From Mangrovivirga halotolerans (lineage in GTDB: Bacteria; Bacteroidota; Bacteroidia; Cytophagales; Cyclobacteriaceae): 64,000 bases of DNA. Made by a program: the position numbers and the translations under genes. This document shows, one piece after another, positions 17,891 through 27,200 of this stretch; position 1 is the first letter of the stretch; each line of letters starts with the position of its first letter. Below the pieces are notes generated by a model, which was not told where the DNA came from, ran no database searches, and worked only from the letters and a program-made list of their open reading frames with translations. The stretch is from assembly GCF_026241165.1 (NCBI RefSeq), contig NZ_JAPFQN010000006.1:1-64000 (forward strand). Reading direction: 5' to 3'.

Positions 17891-19374
17891 TTAAGCATCG
17901 CGACTCGCTCAAGCTTAGTAGAATCATTATATATCAATTGATATTGTTTGTATAAATTCATAATACTTCTAACATAGGCTACTGTCTCAGTTCCACGGCA
18001 GTAGCCATTTCTTACTACCTCATCCTGGTAATATTTCGGCTGAGACTTAAGTAACAGGTATTTTTCTACGTTGTCTTCCCAGACTTCAGGATCTGCACCG
18101 TATTTTCTGGCTAATCTTCTGGCATCTAATATATGTCCCTGACCAATATTGTATGATGCCAGGACAAACTTCTTTCTTTCAACGCTATCAGCCACACGAT
18201 CATCCCAGTAGTTATCAAGCCATTCCAGGTGGGCAATACCGGCTTTAATATTTTCTTCAGGATTAAAGGTGTTAGTCACCCCATATTCTTTGGCAGTCTC
18301 AGGAAGTAACTGAAACAATCCATGAGCACCGGCCCATGATGTTACATTCGGATTAAATCTTGACTCCTGGTACGCTACAGAAGCAACGAGCAACCAGTCC
18401 CAGCCAATTTTTTCTGCACCCTTTTTAAATTGATCGTCATATGGAGAAAGCTTTTCACTTGAGAAAGAAGCGTAATCACTCTTAACCCATTTACGATTGT
18501 ATTTAGGATTTTCGAAATACTTCCTGTAGATGACATAGTAATCATTGGTTTTTCGCATTTTTCTCACCCATTGATTAATAGTCGTTTCCAGAGAATCTGC
18601 ATTCCTTCTCACTGCCCAGGAAATACGTTGAGGAAAACTCACTGCTGTTTTTACATCGATGCCAGGATAATATGTAGCATTTACCTTTGCCATATTCTCA
18701 TCAGCAATAGTATAGTCAATCTCTCCTTCAGCTACTTTTCTGATCAGATCTTCAGTTGTGGTACCCATATCAGCTTCTACTATAAAAATATCATCACCGA
18801 TCTCTTCGGATAGATTTTGAAGCCGTGTAAGGTAAGCACTACTGCTTCTCACATAAACTTTCTTACCAATTAGTTCTAAAGGTTCACGAACAAGTTTATT
18901 TTCGATCTGATGCCATTTCAGCTTACGCCAGTTATCCGGTTTGCGTTGAACAAGCACCTGCCGCTCGATGGAGTGATATTCAGTAAAGGTGGCAAATTTC
19001 TTTCTTTCCTTTGTAACAGAAAGATTATAGGCGATGATATCGACCTTACCACTGTTGAGCATTTCAAATGCCTCCTCAATGCTATTAGATATTTTAATTT
19101 CTAATTTGATATCAATATCATCAGCAAGACGCTGAAGCAGTTCATATTCATATCCCATTGGTTTACCTCTGTAGATGAAATAACCCGTTGAGCTATTATC
19201 TACCACGGCACGCAATACTCCCCTTCTTTTAATAGTGGGAAGATCGAGATTTACAACCTGGATGGAATTAGCACTGTCTTTAGATACGGTATTCTGCTTT
19301 ACTCCTGACTGTCTGCATGAGTAAAAAGTAATCGACAAAAGTAAAACAGGTAAAAATAATACATACTTTCCCAA
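17887..19374 (-). CDS. mltF: MltF-like lytic transglycosylase (lipoprotein)
   Basis: Cleaves peptidoglycan glycan strands to 1,6-anhydro ends. The 495 residues begin with a lipoprotein signal ending ITFYSC (C20). A family-3 solute-binding domain follows (about 45-290), then an SLT domain (about 320-460) with the catalytic Glu in YQESRF (E337) and 'GLFQLLPETAKEYG'. This two-domain order is that of MltF. The only in-frame start that keeps the signal peptide is TTG at 19374. Which small molecule the binding domain senses is unknown. Confidence 0.9.
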   Translation of the reverse strand: MGKYVLFLPVLLLSITFYSCRQSGVKQNTVSKDSANSIQVVNLDLPTIKRRGVLRAVVDNSSTGYFIYRGKPMGYEYELLQRLADDIDIKLEIKISNSIEEAFEMLNSGKVDIIAYNLSVTKERKKFATFTEYHSIERQVLVQRKPDNWRKLKWHQIENKLVREPLELIGKKVYVRSSSAYLTRLQNLSEEIGDDIFIVEADMGTTTEDLIRKVAEGEIDYTIADENMAKVNATYYPGIDVKTAVSFPQRISWAVRRNADSLETTINQWVRKMRKTNDYYVIYRKYFENPKYNRKWVKSDYASFSSEKLSPYDDQFKKGAEKIGWDWLLVASVAYQESRFNPNVTSWAGAHGLFQLLPETAKEYGVTNTFNPEENIKAGIAHLEWLDNYWDDRVADSVERKKFVLASYNIGQGHILDARRLARKYGADPEVWEDNVEKYLLLKSQPKYYQDEVVRNGYCRGTETVAYVRSIMNLYKQYQLIYNDSTKLERVAMLN

Positions 19375-19410
19375 AACATTATTGGTTGGTGATAGGGTAA
19401 AGTACGTAAT

Positions 19411-20634
19411 TTATTGCTCTTGGTTTAAAGTTTTTTCGAGAAGAAAGTCATTTCCATCGATGAATTCATATGGTTCAAGCGATAAAATATTAACTATCAA
19501 AGAATATATATGAATATTCTGGAATGATTTTATTTTTTCCCCATGTTTGAAAGATGGTCCATTTGCATAAAAAATGCCATGCATACTTTTCATTTCAGGA
19601 TTAAATCCATGAGTACCTCCTCTTTCAAAGCCATTAGGAAACTCTTTCTTTTTTTCAGGTTGAAGAAAAATACACTTTTTCGGGGCGGTGACAATCATAT
19701 CAGGTGTCCACGGCTTCTTATCCCCGTCAAATGATTTATAATTTTTTGGTTTTTCAAATATCACATCATTGCTGTTAAATGATGCTACAAGATCTTTTTT
19801 GGCTTTTAAAAAGGAAGTTTTAGGATCTACAAAGTATACATACGCAAAAGGACCTGCATTCAAAACAATATATTTCCCTTTATATTCATCGCTTTCCATA
19901 TCCCAATAAATAGGCTTGTAATTTTTCATATCTTCCATTCCATGGTCGGAAACAAGAATAAGATTCACCGGGACACCGGTTTCTTTAATTTGTTCGCGAA
20001 AATAGCCAAGTTCTTCATCGAGCTTTTTAGCAGCTTTTTTTGTTTCCGGAGCAGTTGGGCCGTACTTATGGCCAACATCATCCATGGTGCTGAAATAACC
20101 AAGTATCAGGCTGGGGCGTTCATCTTTAGGTAATTCAAGCCACTCAATCATACCGTCAATTCTAGCTTTATTTGATATGCGACCATTATATGGATAGACA
20201 TAGTCCGGTTTACAGCCATTAATGGATGCTTCAGTTCCCACCCAGAAATAAGATGCAGTTTTCAATCCATTTTGCTGCGCATAGCACCAGATAGGAAGTC
20301 CAGCATAAAACCTGCCATCGGTAACATCTTTTTTATCCCAGATCTGATAGACTGTTTCGATATCGCGATTATAAAAAGTATTTGCCGGGAGCCCATGATG
20401 CCCGGGTTCCATGCCTGTTACGATTGAATAATGGTTAGAAAAAGTTTTAGACGGATAAGAAGGGATTAAGGCTTCAGCGGCCACTCCCCCTTTTATTAAA
20501 TCCTTAAAGTTATTCAAATCGAATTTTTCAACATAGTCGTGTCTGAATCCATCATAGGAAATCAATATGGTGACCGTATCCAGTTGAGCAAAAAGGACAG
20601 TGGGTAGAAAAATTAAAACAAACAATAATCGCAT
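19411..20634 (-). CDS. nucleotide pyrophosphatase/phosphodiesterase-like enzyme (alkaline phosphatase superfamily)
   Basis: About 407 residues from the ATG at 20634, chosen because it opens a signal peptide (MRLLFVLIFLPTVLFAQ); the frame extends 8 codons further. Metal and nucleophile residues of the NPP family are visible: ISYDGFRHDY (D28), the nucleophile Thr in PSKTF (T64), NHYSIVTGMEPGHHG, and 'ILVSDHGMEDM'. It should hydrolyse nucleotide or phosphodiester substrates in the periplasm or at the surface. The preceding TonB receptor gene has a terminator in between, so co-regulation is not implied. Confidence 0.88.
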   Translation of the reverse strand: MRLLFVLIFLPTVLFAQLDTVTILISYDGFRHDYVEKFDLNNFKDLIKGGVAAEALIPSYPSKTFSNHYSIVTGMEPGHHGLPANTFYNRDIETVYQIWDKKDVTDGRFYAGLPIWCYAQQNGLKTASYFWVGTEASINGCKPDYVYPYNGRISNKARIDGMIEWLELPKDERPSLILGYFSTMDDVGHKYGPTAPETKKAAKKLDEELGYFREQIKETGVPVNLILVSDHGMEDMKNYKPIYWDMESDEYKGKYIVLNAGPFAYVYFVDPKTSFLKAKKDLVASFNSNDVIFEKPKNYKSFDGDKKPWTPDMIVTAPKKCIFLQPEKKKEFPNGFERGGTHGFNPEMKSMHGIFYANGPSFKHGEKIKSFQNIHIYSLIVNILSLEPYEFIDGNDFLLEKTLNQEQ

Positions 20635-20665
20635 GATCGAAAGAATTACGCTATACAAAAATAAA

Positions 20666-20693
20666 AAAGGCTGCCAAAATTGACAGCCTTTTA
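20666..20693 (-). terminator. terminator of the TonB receptor gene
   Basis: Hairpin AAAAGGCTGTCAA/CCAA-side with AAAAGGCTG paired to CAGCCTTTT (20666-20674 and 20685-20693), followed on the minus strand by T residues. Confidence 0.75.
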
Positions 20694-20713
20694 AATTATT
20701 TATTTTGAGGAGG

Positions 20714-23512
20714 TTAGAAGCTAACCTTCAGACCAGCATTCCATGTTCTTCCAAAACCGAAATAAACTCTGTTTCTTGTCGAGCCATCAGAATCTGGAAT
20801 AGCATGATTATTATCATCATCTGAAGGATCATGTAGTATATTAGTTTCAGATTCAGCAATATATTCTTCATCAAGAAGGTTATTAATATTGATGAACAAC
20901 CTGATTTTAGAAACACCAGCATCAAAAGTATAAGATGCCCCAGCATCAACTAGACCATAGGAAGGCAATTCCCATGCCTGGTTTCCTGGAGATAAAAATA
21001 CATTTTCACTGGCTACATCAAAGTCTGCGTATACTTGGGATGCATAATAGTAAGCTGCATTTATATTTAAACCATCGATAACTTGATAATCAGCTCCTAA
21101 TGACCAGGTAGTTTGTGCAGCATCCGGCACCTTAACATCTTCCATGAACAATTCTTGAGTACCGATAAGCTCATTGTTATTATTGAATACATCTGCACTG
21201 AAATTATCAGTGTATCTCCAATTACCAAATGAGAACATCGCATTTATACTCAGGTTTGTAATTGGTCTGATTACAGCATCTATTTCAATTCCCTGGTGAA
21301 GTTGATTAACACCTTCAAAGTTAGCTGTACCATCCTGTCCATCTACATCAACTGTTCTTGAAAATTGACGATTCTTCCAAAAGGTATGGTATAAATTCAC
21401 GTTTGCACTAATTAATTTATCTCTAAAGCCATAACCAAATTCATAAGCTTCCACATTTTGATTTTCGATATTTTCATCAACTTCATTCGAAAAGTTTACA
21501 AAAACATTATCAAAAATAGGCTGGCGAGAGAAATAACCAGCATTTGCAAACACATTATGCTTACTATTAATGTTATAATTAACACCACCTTTTATAGTTC
21601 CTCCCAGGAAGTTTTCCCAATCAGACTCCTGATTCCCTTCTTCGTAACGGAAATAGTCGATTCTTTTAAATCCTTGGTTTGACCCAGAAAGAGACAAAAA
21701 TGCTGACCATTGATCATTTGTATATTCTACTTGACCAAATAACCCTATCCAACTCACTAAACCATCATTGTAATAATCAATTTTCTCATCATTGCTACCC
21801 TCATCTGTTGCATAGTGATTTGGATTATTAACATCGTCATCATCAAAATATGCATCTAATCCTAGCAAGTTTTCAAGCCTACGGTAATGAATACCCTTAT
21901 AATACCGATAATCAAGACCACCAACAACAGCCCAGTTTTCATTTATCTCATGATTAACATTGGTTAATAACCCATACCAGTTATGAGAGTTCATAGAAGC
22001 TCTTCTAATAAATCCTCCTTGTGATCTATCTGTATAATAATCGTATTCTCTACCATCAGTATGTAGACTGTCTATAGTAGAATATCCAGATGTACCTACG
22101 TATTGACCGTTAAATCCACCTCCATTATCCCATGGAAGTTTTTCATCTAAAGTTTGCCAAGGGTTTGTTCTTATAAAATCATTTATTGAACCTCCTTGGT
22201 TCCAGGTACTAATGTCATTCCATCTAACCTGACCAGGAATACCAGCATTGCTAGTTCTAAATCGAGAACTTGTTCTAAAACGCCCATTTATTTGGCCTAA
22301 GTCCCCAGTTCCTCCACCTCTTCCAAATGAAGCATAAGCAGAAGTTGCTACCGTTGTTTTTTCTGATGGATCCCAATACCAGTTAAGGAAAATTTTTGGT
22401 TTGTGATAGAAATTCTTTCTCCAGGAGAATTGCTCTCCATCAAGTATTCCCCACTGAGGATTGTATTTTATTCCAGTACCTTCAAATGACCCATCAGGAT
22501 CACCTTTTAACGTTTCATAATTAACTCCATCAAACCTTCCATACTCTCTTTGGTGATGCCATTGAGGAGCTCCTAAAGCTGTCAAGTGTACTGAATGTTT
22601 TTCGTTTATAACTTTTGCTACTGATAAAAAATATGACCATGCTTCAAAATCAGTACCATCAGCCCACATTGCTCCAGTTGTTCTTGTACCCTGAATAGTA
22701 GCAGCCCAGCCATTTTCACCTAACCCTGTTGATAGAACTAATCCGAATTTATTATATCCATCATTACCAATTGTGGTTGAAACAGCTCCTCCCTTTTCGT
22801 GATCAGCTGCATTGGTGATTATGTTTATAGAACCACCTACAGTAGGCACAGCTAATTTAGTTGCACCAAGACCTCTTTGTACCTGAATTTGAGATGTTAC
22901 ATCAGAAAGACCAGCCCAATTTGACCAGTAAACCCATCCGTTTTCCATATCGTTTACAGGAATACCATTGATCATTACAGCTGTATTACGCTGATCAAAA
23001 CCTCTGATATTAATTCTTGAATCTCCAAAACCCCCACCTTGTTTGGTAGTATAAACTGATGGCGAATACTTTAATACTTCCGGAAATTCCTGATTTCCTA
23101 ACTTTTGCTCTATTTCTGCACCTTTAATAGTCGATACAGCGACAGGAGTTTCCCTATCTTTTGCTACTGAAGCAATTACTTGTACTTCACTCAACCCAAC
23201 TGCTGCTGAAACTAGTTTAATTGTCCCCACATTAGCCGTACCCCCTTCAGTTACCTTGACATCAATTTTCTTAGCCTCATATCCTATATAAGAGATGTCT
23301 AGAGTTTTATCTCCTACTGGTACATTGTTAATAGTAAAATTACCATTAAGGTCTGCAATAGCCCCTGTGGTAGTTCCTTCTATTACTACATTGGCACCAA
23401 GCAATCCTTCTCCGGTTTCACTGTCAACCAGTTTTCCGGTGATTTTTCCGGTTTGCCCGAATGCTGTTAGCGAGGCAAACACGAATACTAAAACGAGTAA
23501 ACGTTTAATCAT
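20714..23512 (-). CDS. TonB-dependent outer-membrane receptor with CarboxypepD_reg-like domain
   Basis: About 932 residues from the ATG at 23512, which opens the signal peptide MIKRLLVLVFVFASLTAFGQ; a 21-codon upstream extension is unlikely. A carboxypeptidase-regulatory-like beta domain (GKITGKLVDSETGEGLLGAN) comes first. The plug follows (EFPEVLKYSPSVYTTKQGG, RINIRGFDQRNTAVMINGIP), then a 22-strand-type barrel ending in the aromatic terminus LKVSF. It imports an unknown ligand with TonB energy. No SusD partner is adjacent, so this is not a polysaccharide-utilisation pair. An iron or small-nutrient receptor is the likelier class. Confidence 0.92.
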   Translation of the reverse strand: MIKRLLVLVFVFASLTAFGQTGKITGKLVDSETGEGLLGANVVIEGTTTGAIADLNGNFTINNVPVGDKTLDISYIGYEAKKIDVKVTEGGTANVGTIKLVSAAVGLSEVQVIASVAKDRETPVAVSTIKGAEIEQKLGNQEFPEVLKYSPSVYTTKQGGGFGDSRINIRGFDQRNTAVMINGIPVNDMENGWVYWSNWAGLSDVTSQIQVQRGLGATKLAVPTVGGSINIITNAADHEKGGAVSTTIGNDGYNKFGLVLSTGLGENGWAATIQGTRTTGAMWADGTDFEAWSYFLSVAKVINEKHSVHLTALGAPQWHHQREYGRFDGVNYETLKGDPDGSFEGTGIKYNPQWGILDGEQFSWRKNFYHKPKIFLNWYWDPSEKTTVATSAYASFGRGGGTGDLGQINGRFRTSSRFRTSNAGIPGQVRWNDISTWNQGGSINDFIRTNPWQTLDEKLPWDNGGGFNGQYVGTSGYSTIDSLHTDGREYDYYTDRSQGGFIRRASMNSHNWYGLLTNVNHEINENWAVVGGLDYRYYKGIHYRRLENLLGLDAYFDDDDVNNPNHYATDEGSNDEKIDYYNDGLVSWIGLFGQVEYTNDQWSAFLSLSGSNQGFKRIDYFRYEEGNQESDWENFLGGTIKGGVNYNINSKHNVFANAGYFSRQPIFDNVFVNFSNEVDENIENQNVEAYEFGYGFRDKLISANVNLYHTFWKNRQFSRTVDVDGQDGTANFEGVNQLHQGIEIDAVIRPITNLSINAMFSFGNWRYTDNFSADVFNNNNELIGTQELFMEDVKVPDAAQTTWSLGADYQVIDGLNINAAYYYASQVYADFDVASENVFLSPGNQAWELPSYGLVDAGASYTFDAGVSKIRLFININNLLDEEYIAESETNILHDPSDDDNNHAIPDSDGSTRNRVYFGFGRTWNAGLKVSF

Positions 23513-24203
23513 AATAGTTATAGTTTGGTTTGAATAATTCGGCGACAAAGATAAGTTTTTGGCATTACCCATCATGTAAGTTAAGATTAACTTTCTTTAA
23601 ATACGCTCCGGGTTTCTTAACAATTTCTTAACATTTATTAACCGAAGCAATTTTGCCTGTAAAAAGGAAGGGCATTGGCTGTAACGCCCTGAAATCAAGA
23701 CGTTTCAACACTTTCCTATGCAAATATTAAAAAATTTAATTGGAAATCATACTCATGAGTGTTATTGTTTTTTTAACATTTGTTCACAGGGGTATTTAGC
23801 TATTAGAGATTGATGATTTGGTTATTTGGGATTGAAATAACAGGTATTAGTGATTAAACTATTTGGGAATTGGGGATTGGGTGATTAGTGATTAGTGATT
23901 GGTTATTGAGTTATTAGGGAATATAAAATACATGTAAAAATTATCGCCTTGAAAAAATTACCTCATTAATTACCGCCTTGGTTCGTGTCTCCACGAACCA
24001 AATTTAGCTTCTTACCCAGATCTGGTGCGTGAGGACACGAACCAGGGCGAGGGCAGAGTGAGTGTGAGAGTGAGAAAGGAGAATGAGTCAGAGTAAAAAA
24101 TTGTGACTGCAAATATAATTTGAACCAATCCGTCGCATAGGGACACGAACCAGGGCGGGAAGAGAATGAGAGTGAGAGTGAGAGCGGAGTGTGGAGAATA
24201 AAA
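23513..24203. other. intergenic region with simple AT repeats and REP copies
   Basis: About 690 bases without a credible gene. 23817-23925 is a degenerate tandem of GATTAGTGATTGGTTATTG-like units. From 23978 it holds REP family C palindromes and two copies of a GAGAGTGAGAGCGGAGTGTGG-like tail (about 24053-24090 and 24161-24198). The promoter of the upstream receptor gene must lie at its left end, but I see no clear match. Confidence 0.7.
23978..24153. repeat. REP family C palindromes (three units)
   Basis: TTGGTTCGTGTCTCCACGAA (23978 on) is an almost perfect dyad. CTGGTGCGTGAGGACACGAA (24022 on) is the paired inverted version followed by CCAGGGCG. A decayed third unit (GTCGCATAGGGACACGAACC) lies at about 24131-24153. 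The same units flank the RAYT at 50091-50633 and recur at 49791-49843, 50849-50870 and 51087-51148. Confidence 0.85.
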
Positions 24204-24224
24204 AAAGCCGGATAAACCGGCTTT
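24204..24224 (-). terminator. terminator of the large secreted-protein operon
   Basis: AAAGCCGG (24204-24211), 5-base loop, CCGGCTTT (24217-24224) with T runs. It lies 5 bases beyond the stop of the SprB-repeat gene and ends the operon of 24230-36381. Confidence 0.88.
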
Positions 24225-24229
24225 TTTTA

Positions 24230-27200
24230 TCAATTAATTATCAATTGTCTTGCTGTGCTTTCTCCTCCCAGATATACTCTTAAGTAATACATTCCTGCTG
24301 GCAGATTAAATAAGTTCATATCGATAGAATGTTCTGTTCCAACTGATCCGGTAACTTCGTAAAGGACCTGCCCCTGACTATCATGAATTTTGATTTCCGG
24401 AGCTACTTCCTCAGCACTGGTAAACTGAACGGTCAACTCGCCATCGGATGGGTTTGGATACACTGTAAAGTCAGAGATGAAGTCAACATTATCAACCCTT
24501 CCTCCCTCCGGATTCTGAACTTCCAGGACAGTAATATTTTTTGATCTTGTTCCGGCACATTCAAAATAATGGGCAGTCAATTTTACAGGGTAAGTACCTG
24601 CCTGCTCGTATTGAGCTTCAGCATAATACTGTCCATTATGAAGAAGAGTTCCAAAACCCTGAAGATCCCACTCGATACTATCCGGTTCCGGAGTCGTCAG
24701 ATCAATCATCAACACTGTATCCATGGCATTGACTTCTGTACTCATCAAAAATTCTGTTTGAAGCAGATCATTGTTTTCTACTATCGTGAACGTCGCAGAT
24801 TCATTGCAGCCTTTCGCTGAGATCATATCCAGCGTATAAGTCCCCGGGACTGTAACCAAATAAGACGACACAGTACTTACCTCATTACCACTTCCATCTT
24901 TCCATGAATAACTGCTTCCTGTAATTATTGGAGAGAGTAATAATTCCTGACCTTCGCACACTTCCTGGTCAGTTAAACCCAGGTCTGCAGGTTCGGTAGC
25001 AGGCATTTCAAATGCATCTTCTTTGCTACAGCCATTTTCATCTGTTACAGTAACGGCATAACTCACTCCTCCCTGGATATTTGTAATCGGATTGGTGGTT
25101 TGACCATTATTCCATTGGTATGTTTTATTTCCCGTCCCTCCGGTAGATTCCAGTGTTATCGAACCGTCACTTCCATCTGCACATGTTGTTTGTATATAGT
25201 CAAAAAGACTAACCACTAGTTCCTCCGGCGCATCAAGGAATACATCAAAACTTGCCTCACATCCCTGGGCATCGGTAATGTTCACCTGGTAAGTTCCTTC
25301 GGAAAGATTGGCATAAGAAGCATTCGCCGGACCACTGACCCATTGATAGGTAAAGCCGGTATTATTTTCTCCAGATGCTGTCACAGTAATCGTTCCATCA
25401 GAACTGTCAAAGCAAGACGGTGCCTGAAGCTGTTCCATTATTGTCATCGGTTCAGGACCGGTAAGGTCAACAGTATGAAAAGAACGGCATCCCGCTTCAT
25501 CCTCTACTTCCACCGTATATTGACCCACGGCAAGATTTTCTTCCCTTGGTGTACTTGTGCCCGTAGGCCAGCTTACTGAATACGCCCCTGTACCTCCAGT
25601 AATAGCAATTTCAGCAGCACCATCTGCTGTATAGGAACATGTGGGTTCTTCAATTAATGCTGTTTGTACTACCGGGCCATCCGCTGCAGAGATAAATGCA
25701 TTATTTTGAGCAACACATCCCTTTGCATCTGTTATTGTAATTGAATAACTGCCTGGTTGTGCGTCTGTGATATCCTCAGTTTGCGAATAATTACTGCCAT
25801 CTTTTTGCCATTGGAATTGATTCCCGCCATTTCCTCCGGTTGAAGTGATGAAAATACTTCCAAGTGGTTCGGCGCAGGTTGCATCGACCACTTCATCAAT
25901 AGTTACTAAAAGCCCATCAGGCTGGGACACAACAAGAGATTGCTCCCCGGTAAGGCACCCGTTGGAATCTCTAATCTCTGCCAGGTAAGAACCGGCAACC
26001 AGGTTAGTATAATTTTGAATAGTATTGAAAGCTCCTCCTTGCCATTTAAATTCATAGGTTCCAGTTCCCCCCTGGCCTTGCAGGTTTATTGAACCATTGT
26101 CACTTTCAAAGCAGGTTTCATCAGTCACGGTTGCAGAAAGTTGCAAAACATCAGGTTGGGTAAGTTCAAAGGATGTCTGAGTCTGGCATCCATTGATATC
26201 AGTAGCGACTACCGTGTAGTTGCCAGCTGCCAGAGTTGATTCATAGTCTGATTTTGCTTCTCCATTCCAGCTATATGTATACCCTGGAGTACCTCCCGAG
26301 GTCAATAATAATACTTCGCCATCTGTATCTCCATTACAGCTTACACCAAACCCGTTTTTATCATAGATATCGGCTGTTACATTAAGCTCATCCGGTTCGC
26401 TGAGAGTATAGGCTACTTCGTTAATACATCCATTACCATCGGTGACATTTACAGAATAAATACCTGCCGATAAATTATTTCTGGTTTGCGAAGTACTGTT
26501 ATTATCAGTCCAAGTGATTGAGTACCCTGTTCCTATACCACCAAAAGGCGAAACTTCTAATGTACCATCTGAATCACCAAAGCAAGTAATAGCATTGGTT
26601 TCAGTAAATGAGGCATTGACCCTGGTCGGTTCATTTAGAATCACTGGTTTTTGCCTCGAACATCCTTGTTCATCCTGCACATATACTGTATAAGCATTTG
26701 CGACCAGGTTGGTAAAGCTGGGTGAGGTTTGAAAACCTGCACCAGGCTCGGTGATACTATAAACAACAGCTCCCTGGTTATTACTCACGTTAACTACATT
26801 CAACACCCCATCTGAACTACCATAACATGAAGGTTGGGTAGTAGTTACATTAAAATCCATTTGGGCTGGTTCAGTGATTGTATAGGTTGTTTCAGCTGAA
26901 CAGGTGGAGTTATATTGAACATATACTGTACCGGTTCCGACACTCAATCCGGAAAAAGTATTGGAATTTGGTTCTGCAAAAATACCGTCAGTCAATGAAT
27001 ACTTAATACTACTGATAGATGCAGAATTAGCAGTTGGAGTTAGCTGAGCAGTCAACTGCCCATCTGGAGACCCAAAGCATGAAGTAGAAGTTTCAGTGAC
27101 TGAAAAGTTAAATTCCGGCTCTTTAACGGTTATAGGCACCGGATTTGAGAGACATTCATTCTCATCTTTAACAAGGGTGGTGTAAGTTCCTTTCGAAAGA

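Noticed and set aside
20714-23512. SusC-type polysaccharide-utilisation receptor
   Set aside because: No SusD-like lipoprotein or glycan-degrading gene is adjacent, and the plug lacks typical SusC context.
23978-24200. Possible CRISPR-like array from repeated dyads
   Set aside because: Units are facing palindromes with irregular spacing, no equal spacers and no cas genes nearby; they match the REP/RAYT pattern.
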